DNA of 64,000 nt from Todiramphus chloris collaris (taxonomy: Eukaryota > Chordata > Aves > Coraciiformes > Alcedinidae): the NCBI GenBank assembly GCA_025345505.1, contig JANVCC010000261.1, forward strand, positions 3,668,929-3,732,928, written 5' to 3'. Below the pieces are notes generated by a model. It did not search any database, was not told where the DNA came from, and saw only the letters and a list, made by a program, of their open reading frames with translations. Position 1 is the first letter of the stretch; the number at the start of each line of letters is the position of its first letter. Positions 37,018 through 48,726 of the stretch are shown piece by piece. A program made the translations under genes and the position numbers.

Positions 37018-38910
37018 TGGGGAACAAATCCCAGAACAGTGTGTGTATTGTTCTGATAAATGTTTTTACATAAGGACGTTGAATGTAAATAAATAGATAT
37101 GTGAGTAGAGTACTAGGTACTAGAATTGGTTGAGTTTAGTTGGTGATTTTTAAAAGGCTGTTTCTTCAGAAAAGAAAAATTTAAAAACCCCTATGTATAT
37201 TTATCTATGTTAAAATGAACAAATTCTTTCTGCTTATGTTAGATGCATTCTTTCTCCCCTTCTTTTGTGAACACCTCTTTGGCAAAAGAGTACAGTACTG
37301 CTTAATTTTTAACAGAAAGTTAAAACATTTAATACTTATTTTCACATGAAGGGGAATCGTTATTTGTATTGATGCCTTTAGAAACAAAGGATTTCTAAGC
37401 CTTTGGTTCAACCCTGTGTTTAACAACAATGACTTGGAATTATCTGGGACTAAGTAACTACTTCAGTTTGATTTCTTTCATTAAATTGTATTCAGTTAAA
37501 CTGGAACAAGCATGAAAATCAATCTTACTTTACATGAGAAAGAAAAGTGAGCAATAAAAACAACCAGGAAATACAGCTTAATCTATTTTTTTATTATATA
37601 TTCATAAAAAATATAACATATATTTATATATGTATGTTTTAAAGAAATGTTCATTTAAGAGTTTAACCAAAGGAGGCAGTTTTGGGATTTTTTTCTTCAC
37701 TTTACTACACCTGTCTTTAATATATCAAAATAAGTGTAAGTTTTGAACTCACCAGTTAAATATTTCTCATCATGTCTTCATTTCACAGACAGCATTATGT
37801 CACTGCTTTCTCTATTGCCCTACTTTCCTAATTCATTAAGTAAATTCACGAATCAACATTATGGCCAGCTACAGTTCTGATAATCTGATAATTGGAATTG
37901 TCAGCTTTTCCCTTTTCCTGACCTTACTAAAAAATTGTGATCTAAAAATGCAATTACCACATGCTTGTAACCCATATACATTTTGTATTTTCATTTGTCT
38001 GCTGGGATATAGATATCGTCTGGCTTTTAATTACAGATTGAGCAATAAAAAAGTCGCAGTGTGTTCTGAAGGCTAAAGTGACATTTTGGATTGAATCATC
38101 CATCTTGCATTTAATTTTCACTTCTGACACAAGCCACAGCTTTTGTCAGGAAGGATTTCTGTTTGTATGTTAGCTTTTTCTATATTGTGAGAGAAAGCTG
38201 TCTGATGCATTCCCTTACCCCAACAACATAGTCAGAAACATTTGCAACCATTGTGAAATGACTCAAGAAATCAGTTATTGAGAATGCATGAAGATCACAC
38301 CAGAGGTTTCCAGAGTCTTTCTTAAGCTCCCTTCTTCCCAAGTAATCTTTCCTTACACAGATCTTACACATTGGATACACAGAGAACCATTAGGAAACTA
38401 GAAACAGAACTTGTCACATTAAGTGAGTACAATGTTCCTAGTAACAGCTGATATAAGACATTTCAGAATAAATGAAACCAAAACAAATACATAGCCTACA
38501 GAAGGTGCCTATGAGAAAGTCCATTCTTACTGACCATGCACATTACTTACTGCTGTTCTCCGGCATCACCAAATGTAAATGTTTCGCAACTTGACATATA
38601 TTTCAAAGTATGGGAGCACTGAAAAACCCCTACTGAAGAGCAATGGTCACTAACATTAGCAGTGCTCTGTTACTGTTTCATGAAGATTCAGCCTTAAACA
38701 TGCTTAAAAGAGAACAGTGAACTCACAGGATGACTTGATACCCTACAGGATGCCTCAAGGTTGGGCTCATTTCATCTTCTACACTGTACAGATGAAGTTG
38801 GGTCACTCTAGGAAGGAGTTGAAGAAACTGTTCACTTGTCAACCACAGTATGTGTCTCCAAAAGAGTATGGGATAAAAGGTCTTAGACTTTGCTCTTCTA
38901 CAGCAAAGTC
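37018..38910. other. Noncoding DNA without recognisable features
   Basis: AT-rich DNA including a very AT-rich patch at 37580-37650. I see nothing that supports a gene or repeat family. Confidence 0.6.
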
Positions 38911-39191
38911 AGTGCTATAAAGATGGAGAGAGACTTCTTACCACGGTCTGTAGTGATTGGACAAGGGATAATGGTAATATAGATTTAGATTACATATAAG
39001 GAAGAAATTCTTTGCTATGAGGATGTGGAACAGGTTACCCAGAGAAGTTGTGGATCCCCCTCTCTGAAGTGTTCAAGGCCAGCCCAGAGGGGCCTTTAAG
39101 CAATCTGATCTAGTAGAAGGTGTCCCTGCCCATGGCAGTGGTGGGTTGGAACATCTTTAAATGTTCCAACTCAAACCATTCTATGATTGTG
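38911..39191 (+). mobile_element. CR1 LINE 3' end fragment
   Basis: A plus-strand CR1 tail. It begins within ORF2 at AGTGCTATAAAGATGGAG, passes through GTGATTGGACAAGGGATAATGG and AGGAAGAAATTCTTTGCTATGAGG, CCCAGAGAAGTTGTGGAT and GAAGGTGTCCCTGCCCATGG, and ends with CCATTCTATGATTGTGT near 39191. It is about 280 bp, 5'-truncated, and interrupted by stops in all frames. Confidence 0.93.
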
Positions 39192-39324
39192 TAGTTTAGT
39201 CTGGATTATGGAGTAATATGGACTCCACCTTTAAAGTTGACATTTTTTTTCTAGCAGGGTTTTTACCACATCTACTGAATGATTCAACATAGAATGGGAC
39301 TTAACATGGACTGATGCTTGAAAT

Positions 39325-39370
39325 TAAAATACAAAATAAAAATACAATACAAAATATAAAAATACAGAAA
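39325..39370. repeat. A-rich AAATACAA low-complexity tract
   Basis: Irregular repeats of AAAATACAAAATA with no G over about 45 bases. It is a simple low-complexity stretch. Confidence 0.8.
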
Positions 39371-39917
39371 TATGAAGCATAACTAGATAGGCACTGTCAC
39401 TTTTCTTTTGCCATATAGGAAACCTGTAGAAGAATAAATGCCAAATTTGGATCCTAGCCACTGAGTCTACTTTACCCTCAATGACGAAGACCTAAACCAT
39501 TCCACTTTTCCCTTCCCCTCTTTTTTAAGTTACTAACATTGTATTACCAATGCATTGCTATGATTTTGGCATCTTCAAGGGACAGAACTTCATAATACAG
39601 ATGGACAGTCAACAATTACACCAAATGCCCCAAACAAGAGAGCTGCTGAGGAGGCATTTCACCGGCACTGGCTGCCCTGGTGACACAGAGAAAACTTCAG
39701 GCTTTTCACATGATAAATGAACCTATTGGACCTTTCTGATGTGCTTGCAAATCTATCAAGATGGAAAACTGTTGCCTATATCTTTCCCTGAATGTGAGTT
39801 GCATGGTTTATGCAGAGATGGGCTCTTCTAGTTCACACACTGAATAAATAGGACTCTGTCAATTCCTTTGACTTTATTTGGCTTCAGATGATTTAGGTTT
39901 TTTATAGGAATGTTATG

Positions 39918-39972
39918 AGTAGTATTATTATTATTGATAATATTATTAGCAATAAATAATAATAATAACAAT
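39918..39972. repeat. Imperfect ATT/AAT trinucleotide stretch
   Basis: ATTATTATTATTGATAATATTATTAG is followed by AATAAATAATAATAATAAC, giving a degenerate trinucleotide repeat with internal symmetry. It is probably an old microsatellite. Confidence 0.8.
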
Positions 39973-40558
39973 AGCAGCACTTTACAGGGGGATACACTGT
40001 TCTCTATTTGTAGTAACACGTGTTACCAGGAACATCACTTGATACTGCAAGGAAAACACACTCAAAGACACACGTAATATTCATCATATCTGCCTGATCA
40101 CTTCAGATGCTTAGACTATGCTGATGGGAGACAATATGAAGAATATGAAACCTTTCTTTCACAGTCATCTAACATATCTCCATAGATACTGATCATTAAA
40201 AGCAGAAATATTACATAAGTGTATATGGTACAAATGGGCCACTCCATTAAAAATAATGAAAACAAGGTAAGGAAAGAGAAGCATTCTTATTCTTTAAGAA
40301 AGGAAAAAAAAAAGTGAATGCATACAGATGTGCAAATGCAGCCCTACACAGGGTTATTTCTTATTTTATTAATTTATGCACAAGTTTGAGCTCAAGTGTA
40401 GGTATGAGAAAAAAAATAGTTACTGATTCTCTCTCTGCAAGTGTTCCATCTTTTTCCTTTTTAAATGAAGGATAGGATGCCAACATAGAGTATTTTTTGC
40501 TAAATTAATATTGATGGCCAGTGTATATTTTACAGATAAGCAGCTTAGCAAAAGTAGA
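39973..40558. other. Noncoding DNA without recognisable features
   Basis: AT-rich spacer between the CR1 copies, with a poly(A) patch at about 40303-40313. No gene or element is supported. Confidence 0.6.
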
Positions 40559-40820
40559 ATAATGGAATCATAGTATCATTGAATGGTTGGAAAAGACCCT
40601 GAGGATCATAGAGTGCAATCATAAACCTAACACTGCCAAGTCCACCAATAAACCACGTCCCCAAGCACCACATCTACACATCTTTTAAACACTTCCAGGG
40701 ATGGAGACCCAAACACTTCCCTGAGCAGCCTGTTCCAACACTCACCAACCCCTTCTGGAAAGAAATTTTTCCTCATGTCCAGTCTAAACCTCCCCAGGTG
40801 CAAGTTGAGGCCATTTCCTC
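40559..40820 (-). mobile_element. CR1 LINE 3' end fragment, minus strand
   Basis: The 3' end lies at the left (AATCATAGTATCATTGAATGG), followed by the reverse-complement CR1 3' region: ATAAACCTAACACTGCCAAG, CCAAGCACCACATCTACAC, CAGCCTGTTCCAACACTC and GGTGCAAGTTGAGGCCATTT. It stops at about 40820 and is 5'-truncated. It belongs to the same CR1 subfamily as the copies at 47181 and 54879, with a 3' region different from the plus-strand copies at 21925 and 38911. Confidence 0.93.
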
Positions 40821-41087
40821 ACAAGAATGCTGTTAAGGTTTCAGAACCATTCCCCCAAAATGTAGAAGTGTTAGAGCTGAGACTGCTTGCTGTACCACAG
40901 TGCAGTCTGGCAATGCTGAAATACAGCTTTTAATCACATAGTATTGCAAGATGAGTTTCTGATGAATAGAAGGCAACATCTTAACATAAGAAACGTCAAG
41001 TCTTCCATAGCACCAGTGACATTGCTAGCCTTGCTTATAAATAGGGGTGGATTAGAAGGGGTGTGGTTAGTAGGTCCAGAGAGGTTC

Positions 41088-41634
41088 TCCTCCCCCTCTA
41101 CTCTGCCCTTCTGACAGCTCAGCTGGAGTATTTTGTTCAGTTCTGGGCCCCTCAGTTCAAGGACAGGGAACTGCTTGAAAGAGTCCAGTGAAGAGCCACA
41201 GAGATGATTAAGGGAGTGAAGCATCTCCCTTATGAGGAGAGGCTGATGGAGCTGGGTCTCTTTGGCTTGGAGAAGGGGAGACTGAGGGGTGACCTCATTA
41301 ATGTTTATAAAAATGTAAAGGGTGAGTGTCAGGACAATGGAGCCAGGCTCTTCTATGTTATGTCCAATGATAGGACAAGGGGCAAGGGGTGCAAGTTGGA
41401 GCATAAGAGGTTCCACAGGCACATAAAGAAAAACTTTTTCACTGTGAGGGTAACTGAGCTCTGGAACAGGCTGCCCAGAGGGGCTGTGGAGTCTCCTTCT
41501 CTGAAGACATTCAAGACCTGCTTGGATGCATTCCTATGTGACCTGCTCTAGGTGGTCCTGCTCTGGCAGCAGGGTTGGATTAGGTAATCTTTCGAGGTCC
41601 CCTCCAACCCTTAACATTCCGTGATTCTGTGATT
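41088..41634 (+). mobile_element. CR1 LINE 3' half with ORF2 remnant
   Basis: The longest relatively well-preserved CR1 here, on the plus strand. Recognisable order: CTCAGCTGGAGTATTTTG, TTCAGTTCTGGGCCCCTCAG, GAGCCACAGAGATGATTAAGG, GAGGAGAGGCTGATGGAG, GAAAAACTTTTTCACTGTGAGG, CCTCTCCAACC-like CCCCTCCAACCCTTAACATTC and the 3' terminus GATTCTGTGATT at about 41634. It is 5'-truncated, about 550 bp, and contains the ORF2 relic described separately. Target-site duplications are not evident. Confidence 0.95.
41204..41551 (+). pseudogene. CR1 ORF2 C-terminal remnant
   Basis: This 115-codon open frame lies inside the CR1 at 41088-41634 and reads as the C-terminal tail of the CR1 ORF2 polyprotein (endonuclease plus reverse transcriptase). 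Visible family signatures are [54 protein letters not shown] and [15 protein letters not shown]. It ends at TAG. The same frame carries a TGA at 41189-41191, where related copies have an arginine codon, so the open stretch is only what lies between two stops. The endonuclease and reverse transcriptase domains are missing, so it encodes no functional enzyme. The methionine at the start is an internal codon, not a real initiation site. Confidence 0.9.
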
Positions 41635-41840
41635 AAAATTCAGCAGACTACATAACTAGTAATGATTAGCCTACTGGTAAAATTTCATGTACACTTTTTT
41701 CCACTAACCTGCAAGGACTTGAGAAGATTGAATGGGCCAATAGAAAGAAAATTCAAATTATAGTGAATTAAATAAATATCAAAAATGATATCTAAACCTT
41801 TAAGTACTGGTTGTTTGGTTTTTTTTCAAACGAATTCTCC

Positions 41841-41888
41841 CCACACAAAAAAAAAAACAAAACAAAACAAAACAAAACCAAGCAAAAC
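41841..41888 (+). repeat. Poly(A)/(AAAAC)n tract
   Basis: A run of eleven or more A is followed by five AAAAC units and then ACCAAGC. It is a pentanucleotide microsatellite of the same A/C type as the longer tracts, and sits about 210 bp beyond the CR1 end. Confidence 0.9.
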
Positions 41889-44857
41889 TGAAAATAAGTT
41901 TTAAGAGATTAGAATATATTCTAATTCTCACACTTATATATGCATTAGGTGGTTAAAGAATGAAAAATATTTGTCTAGGAGGTAAAATAAAAAGCATTTA
42001 AATTGCAGGAATTTTCCATCAACAAATCACAACTTTTCAGCTAAGATATAACACATGAAAGGCAAGAACCCATGTTGAACAAAAACTTCATACAATTCTA
42101 GCAGCAGACTATCTGATGATACATAATTAATCTCTGATTAATTACTTTAATTTAGATATTACAAGTATTTTTGCAAAGACTGTAAGAAGCAGAAATAGTT
42201 ACAAAAGGTTTTTTCCTTGTAAATTGAATTAATTCTACTTAAATCAGGCTTGGATTTATTCTTTTCTAACCTCTCCTTTATTCAATTCTGACTAATTTTT
42301 AAGTGAAAAAGGAGGTTGGTTTTTGTTTTAACTTTCTTACATCTTATGCTTCAAGTTAATTTGTGCCTTTATTCTTACAATTGTCATTATTATGATACTC
42401 CTGAACCTTGTTTAATCTTGTAGAACTTAAGAATCTGAAGCTCAAAGCAGATATTTAAATTGGGTCTTAGACACTATCTCAACTTCTTTGCATTGTGTGT
42501 GAAAGATTTGGACAGACTGCTGTACAAATTGTACCAATAACTGTATGGCTGAGTGCTGTGTAGTGCAATTTAAATGTCCACCTACATAACAATGGATAAT
42601 TAAAACACTTGCAGTAAAAACTTCCCTAATAGTCTGAAGTCACTGGATTTATAGTAAGCTTTTTTATAGATTGCCTTCTATATTTTGGTCATGGTTCTTC
42701 ACCAAATATGTCCATTTCATTAGCAGCTACACATCAATACCTGAATCCAGTTCAAATGGGTCATCCTAACAGTATATGCTGTCAGAGAGGTTATTTTGCT
42801 GTGCCTCATAGAGGACACTCATTCACTCTCTCCCATCACCTTTTCTGTCTTTTTACTATTACGCTCCATTCACAAAGTTTTATGTAGATTTTGAGAAGCC
42901 CAGCTTGCTGCTTTTCCACTCAGGGTCACTAATTCTTTTCAGCATTTTCCATTTCCAGTAAAGCACTTAAAATTTTTTTACATGTATTATTTTTTTCTTA
43001 CTGGATGCTGGAAAATTCAGGTTACCTTTCTGGGATTTCTGGACAGCTAATTCAAGTAGCACCAGAAGTTGCTCACTCTCAGATGCTAACAGGCAAGGTC
43101 CTAATGCATTTTCTTTCAGTGAAGTCAGTGTCTCAAGGTTTTGAGCATGTATTGAGAACAAAATGTTCAAAGTGAATCAAATTAGAACATATTCACTGTC
43201 CAGAACATATTTCTGTCCAGAAGCCTTAGTTGGTAATGTGGTAACCCAACAGTGGGAAAAACAAGTTAAGTATTGTCAGCATCACTTCCAAACTTCCATT
43301 GATTTTTCAGTATTAAAATTAACTTACATAGAACATTATAACTACCTCGTTGTTGTAGTTCTTTAAAGATAATGTAATAGGACAGGAATTAAGAATTGAA
43401 ACAATTAAGATTTTTAATGAGTTCAAAATTATTCAACAACACATCAACAATCACTTGCTCCAGATATGAAGGTGTGGCAAGAGAGTATCACAGATTGTAT
43501 ATTTGTAATTACTTAGCTTTTAAGAGTTAACACAAGTATGAAAGCATCCCCTGATGAGATTTGTAAAGCCCACTGAAGTACTGCGTAGGTCACCATTTTC
43601 TAATGCAGTTCATTTTCACTTCACTTCTTGAATAGGATTTTGTTTTCTTTAATTGCAAATTAATTTAGGATGGACTATAAAGCAATGACCCCATTTCACA
43701 CATACGTATTTCTTCCCTTGCCAAACATAACCTGGTCTAGTGGTATGGATCATGATAAAGCTAATCACCTAGGTAACATTTTCAGTGTCTCTTTTTCCTA
43801 CTATTTTAGCAGGGAATATGTCAAGTTTGACACATTAGCTACAGAGATCTTAAATTGACTTTGCAGAAGACATCAGACTCTCACAGTTTTTCCTGATTGT
43901 TTTATTTCAGGTTTCAAATCAAAGTTTGTCTAATTAAAAAAACAAAAAAAACTTTTCCACTCCAAAATCGGCTTGTTTTAGCCATCCTATTTGCCTGCAC
44001 CTCTCATTTTTTCATACTTCTCATGTTCTGCAACTGTTGATAGCTCTTATTTTCCTCCTTTGCTGCTTTTTTAACAGTTCAGTAACCATAAATTCTGCAA
44101 CTTCTTAATCCTGGGAATCATTTCCCTCCAACTCACTGTCTTGTTACAGTACTGTATCTTTACTTGGCTGCTGCATTGTAATCTGAATTTCTTCCAAGGC
44201 TGCTGCTTTATGAAATTTTTTAGGCTTGTGTATTCCTTTCAATTGGGCAGGTTCTGGATAATGGCAGTCACTGTCCTCTGAGCAATTACTAGCTTACACA
44301 CTAGAGGTTCCTTCACTTAGTCCAGTTAATTCTGGAGCTTCGCATAAGCCCAAAAGCTGTGAGGTTTGAAGGAGATTTAGGTGAAAACTTAGTGCATGAG
44401 AAGAGAGTTCTGCTAAAGACATAAGAGGCAAATCAAAAAGAATGAACTAAATGAGAAAAGTAGACAAAGATAGTAGCATTAGGGAGATAAAGTGGAACAA
44501 AGCATGAGACCCCAGAGGAACCGGGAAGGACCAAGATGACCAAGATGTCAGTAGAGAGATTTTCTGCTTAAATACCTCAGAAAGGATCTATAAACTTTGC
44601 TTCAGAAAACTTTAACCCAAATGGTTTCAATTATATTTTTGATTCAAAGGGAATTATATTACCTTGTAACATGATATTTAGTTTGCAGTTTTCTCTGTCA
44701 TTGGGCACTACCTGCCACAGAATACGTGGAAAGAATCAGTTACTGGGCACTGGCAGTAGTCTTTTCTAAGAGCAGAAAAGATGTTTGCTTCAGCATAGCT
44801 GCTGTTTACTTGGTTGACATCATCAAACAAGTAAATTTGGCACCAAAAACAACCTTC
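41889..44857. other. Noncoding DNA without recognisable features
   Basis: AT-rich DNA with no supported gene or element. A purine-skewed patch lies at about 44385-44560 and ends in two close copies of CCAAGATG. Confidence 0.6.
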
Positions 44858-44874
44858 TTTTTTTTTTTTTTTTT
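44858..44874. repeat. Poly(T) run, 17 nt
   Basis: An uninterrupted T run. The 140-codon open frame that spans it (44726-45148) contains a Phe homopolymer from this run and is otherwise hydrophobic and low in complexity, so it is not treated as a gene. Confidence 0.9.
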
Positions 44875-47180
44875 CAATCCAAAAAGGTCACTCTTCATTT
44901 TTGTCCTCTACATCCACATTTCACCTTTCTTCATTAACAATAATACCAATAGCATGCTTATTTTATCCTTTACCTGTACACTTTTGTCCTTAATAATTTT
45001 TATCATCACAATGCTCAAATTTCAGCCTTTTTCTTTCAGCTTCTGCAGTATTCTACCCCAAGAGTTACCAATTTTCAAACTCCATCAGATATTTCTATTC
45101 ACTTCCAACATCTTTCCCTCTCACGCAAGATGTAAGGCTTTAATTTGACACATTTACCTTATCTTCCTGGGATCTGTTTCTCTACTGAGATTATGGCTCC
45201 CATTCACCTTCCACCTCCTAACAATTAGTTTAAATTAATGAGAATCTGGAACTGAAAACCACTACAGTTGTCATAGTGTTGAAGGATATTTGAGAAGGAA
45301 AATGAGAATTCTTGATTTGGTCCATAGTCATCTGATGATATTTTAGGTTCTTTTTCAAACAAAACCATGGCTTATAGAATTTCTCCTTAAAAACCTGTCT
45401 CTGTCATAACCTTAGATGATAATGACTACAAGAAAACTAGTACAAAATAAACAATAAAGACCAAAAGAAACTGGAAGACCAATTACTGTGCATAAAAATT
45501 TCTAAGGCTGGAGAGGAGTCTAAGCTGAAAGGCAAGATCCTTTGCCTCAGCTAGAAACAACAGTCATTTACTGGTAGGACTGAACTGCACAGGTAATTGG
45601 GTGCTACTAATAAGTATTGAGTATAGCAAAACTCTTCCATGCTTTAATATTTAACTAGTAGAATGTTGCACTGAAGGTGGAATAGTTAAATATTTTACAT
45701 TTTAGTGGTTAAAAATTTCTAAAAGTTATTTTAAAAGATATGCTTTTGAACTTAGACTCTCCATTTTCTTTACCAGATGCACTTTGAAATGGCACACTAG
45801 TTGTACTCCATGTTTCCTCATATGACTATTTTATGGTGACCTTTTTATGATTTTGCCATACCTGATTTTATGATTTTTAATTATTTCTTCATGATGAATA
45901 TTCCTTCATATAAAACTTAACTACAAAGATTAGCTAGTACCTTATACTACTAAATATTACAGTGTTATGACATCTATATAACAAAAAAAAAAAAAAAAGC
46001 TTGGGGGAAAGAAAAAGGCAAATTAACTTTAATTTAAAAGCATAATTGGATATTAAATGCTTGTGGCATGACTTATCAAACTAGGACTTAAATCAAGAAT
46101 GAAAGAAGCTCAAATTCTGAGAGGGACAGCTAAGAACACCACATGGTTTTGCATGGAAAGTGATACGGTGTGCTGAAATATGAGAACTTAGAAAGGGGAG
46201 ATAGCTCCTACAACACCATCCATTGTAAGAATTATCCTTAAGGACTTCCAACAGAACTGAAAAAGAAGCCAAGAGATGTATGGCATGTATTTTTTTGTTC
46301 ATTTTTTACAACTACCTCAGGTCATAACCATTACAACCTTCAAAATTAAAATTTCCAGAAAACATTAATAAAGATAACAAAAGAGTAAATGAACAACACA
46401 AAAGCTGTAGCTTAGGGAAAGCTGAGAGTCTCAGGACTGGCCTTACATGGAAAAGACCCACGAGCCTTTCTGTAACGATGAGAAAAGCAAGAAAAATCCT
46501 GTCCTGGGAAAAAGGCAGTACACAATGCTATGCTGCAGAAACAGACCCACTAGTCCTCCATTTCTTTAAATTAATCTTTCAGCTCAGAGATATGTATCAT
46601 TTCAGGCTTTCTGGATAAAATCTCAGCCAACAGATTTCCATTAATAGCCAAACCTCTTTTAGACACTGAAGAAGCAGCATCACAGATATGACTGTGATTC
46701 AAAAATTAGAACGCTGTCTACAGCCATAATTAACTGCTAAAGTTGAATGATGTCCAGAGCTGCAGGCCTTAACTTAAAAGTCTGCCTACAACAGAAGGAT
46801 CTATATTAAATCCAAGTTAACCCAGAATACCTTTTTAATGCAAAGCATTCTGCACTCATTTTAACACAGAAAATAATAAAGACAGAAAATGTAGTGGGTT
46901 TTTTTCAATATCCCTTGCCTTTTTTTTTTCCTATTGCAAAGTTGCAGCTATAAAAATTTTCATTCTTTCAAAGAGTGAAACCGATGAAAGAAAATTATTT
47001 TCCCCACAATACATATACTAAGAAATTTAGATCTTGCATCATAACACCCAGGAACACAGGATATTGGTATTTAAATACGAAAAACTTCAGATGTTTCCAT
47101 AGAAAATGAACCTAACTAGGCAGGGTACAGGCCTTCAATTATTTTAGCATTACACACAGACTTGTAAGATTCTGACTTAG
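44875..47180. other. Noncoding DNA without recognisable features
   Basis: AT-rich sequence with a 16-nt poly(A) at about 45983-45998. No gene, RNA gene or mobile element can be supported. Confidence 0.6.
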
Positions 47181-47602
47181 AAACATTGAATCATTTAGGG
47201 TGGAAAAGACCTTTAATATCATCAAGTCTAACCATAAATCTAACACTACCAAGTCCACCACTAAACCGTGTTCCTAAGTGTCACATCTACGTGTCTTTTA
47301 AATCCCTCTGAAGATGATGACTCCACCACTCCCCTGGAAAGACTGTTCCACAGCTTTACAACACTTCCAAGTGAATAAGTTTTTTCTAACATCCAACCTA
47401 CATCTCTCCTGGTGCAACTTGAGCCCAATTCTTCTTGCTTGTTACTTGGTTGAACAGACTGACTTCCACCCCACTACAACCTCCTTTCAGGCAGTTGTGG
47501 AGAGTGAGGTGGTCTCCCCTCAGCCTCCTTTATTCTAGGCTAAACAATTGAAGCTCCCTCAGATCCTCCAGACCCTTCACCAGCTCCTTCATTACTCTTC
47601 TA
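47181..47602 (-). mobile_element. CR1 LINE 3' fragment, minus strand
   Basis: The 3' end is on the left (ACATTGAATCATTTAGGGTGG), followed by reverse-complement CR1 blocks in order: ATAAATCTAACACTACCAAG, CCTAAGTGTCACATCTACG, GACTGTTCCACAGC, CTCCTGGTGCAACTTGAGCC, ACTACAACCTCCTTTCAGGC, CTCCCTCAGATCCTCCAGAC and TTCACCAGCTCCTTCATTAC. It is about 420 bp and extends further 5' into ORF2 than the related copy at 40559. Many substitutions break all frames. Confidence 0.93.
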
Positions 47603-47729
47603 ACCTTAAAGATTTCAGCTTATGGCGCACGGTAAATCCATTACAGCTTTTTCATGTTGCTAGACATTTTATGTACCTGAGAAAAGCATCCTATGGCTAT
47701 AGACTTCCTGATCCACTGCAGTGATAGCT

Positions 47730-47803
47730 GATAGATAGATAGATAGATAGATAGGTAGATAGATAGATAGATAGATATAGTTAGACAGAGACAGACAGAG
47801 ACA
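47730..47803. repeat. (GATA)n microsatellite followed by (ACAG)n-like repeat
   Basis: About twelve GATA units run from 47730 to about 47779, with one GGTA interruption near 47753. Then an AGACAGAGACAGACAGAGACA stretch to 47803. The compound structure suggests a mutable tetranucleotide locus. Tyr/Ile/Ser-rich frames on the minus strand here are artefacts of the repeat. Confidence 0.95.
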
Positions 47804-48200
47804 AGCTGCTGCCCAAAGTGCTTGGATGAAAAAATGTGATGTAGACAGGTGATGATGGGAAAAGATGGAACAAAATAGTAGTGAGTAGACAAAAAACCCC
47901 TCTGCAACCAATTGAGGATGTGCCTCAACAGGCTTAAAATCAACGAGTGTTGCTGTTGCACCTTCATGGTCCTACGCTATCTAGCAAAAGGCTGCAAAAC
48001 CAATGGGAAAAGGACATCTCTGTTCTTGAGCAAAGGCAAGTCTCTCTAGAAAAAAAAAGGCTTTCACCTCTGCCACTTATACTATCTTCAGCAAGTGAAG
48101 GTTGTGCTGTGATGTATTTGAACTGTCTAAATGGAAATACTTAAACCAAACTGGGAATAGGAATATTTGATTCAATTTCAAATTTTTCAGCTTCTTAAGG
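47804..48200. other. Noncoding spacer
   Basis: Nothing recognisable lies between the GATA repeat and the next A/C tract. A 65-codon plus-strand frame (47947-48144) resembles no family. Confidence 0.55.
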
Positions 48201-48358
48201 CAAAAAAAACCCAAAACAAACAACAAAAAGCCCCAAAACCACAATTAAAAAAAAAAAAGCTAGAAATAAAAGCCATGAATTGTGCATTTAAATAACCAAA
48301 CAAAACCAAAACAACAAAACCAACCACCAAACCAAACCAAACCAAACAAAACAGAAAA
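48201..48358 (+). repeat. Interrupted A/C-only low-complexity tract
   Basis: Two A/C-only segments (about 48201-48247 and 48292-48353) flank a short ordinary stretch. The second is CCAAACCAAACC-like. It is the same type and strand as the tracts at 3261, 22867 and 28048. Confidence 0.85.
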
Positions 48359-48523
48359 AGCCTCATCACATAAAAATCACATAAATTACAACTGCAGCTA
48401 CATACTCCTGAGTCAGTGAGCAGTAACAGTGTCACCCACAACACATTACTTCAAGTTCCTGGCATACATATATTTAACACGTGTTTAATTGTGTGTTTTC
48501 ATAGGCCATTTTTCACCCCACAG

Positions 48524-48726
48524 AACTTCTGCTTCGCTCATTGTACTGGCCAGACTCTGCCCTCAGGAAGAATTCCCCACCCACGGCTGAGCATCGCAAG
48601 GCAGCAATGGGCAGTGCTGGAGTTAACTTGGTTATACCCTCCTCTGAAATACTGGATTCTTTACTTGACACAGCCATGCAGTCCCTGCATGAAATAAATA
48701 ATTCTCTCCCTGAAATAATGAGCTGA
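48524..48726 (+). other. Weak candidate terminal coding exon
   Basis: A pyrimidine-rich CCATTTTTCACCCCACAG ends at 48523, matching a splice acceptor. From 48524 the frame (reading CTT CTG CTT CGC from 48526) stays open to TGA at 48724-48726, giving about 67 residues including PDSALRKNSPPTAEHRKAA and SEILDSLLDTAMQSLHEINN, an amphipathic, unbiased composition unlike the Phe/Ile/Lys-rich frames elsewhere. Three CpGs and higher GC than the flanks fit. Against it: AATAAA-like bases within the frame, no upstream exon found, no family recognised, and the length is reachable by chance. Confidence 0.15.

Noticed and set aside
40934..41422. 162-codon minus-strand open frame
   Set aside because: It is antisense to the CR1 ORF2 relic; antisense openness is a by-product of the CR1 codon pattern.
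44726..45148. 140-codon plus-strand open frame with hydrophobic stretches
   Set aside because: It contains a Phe homopolymer from a poly(T) run and biased composition; the membrane-like look is what translated T-rich DNA gives.
47641..47967. 108-codon minus-strand frame with repeated Tyr-Leu-Ser-Ile
   Set aside because: The repeat is the translated GATA microsatellite.
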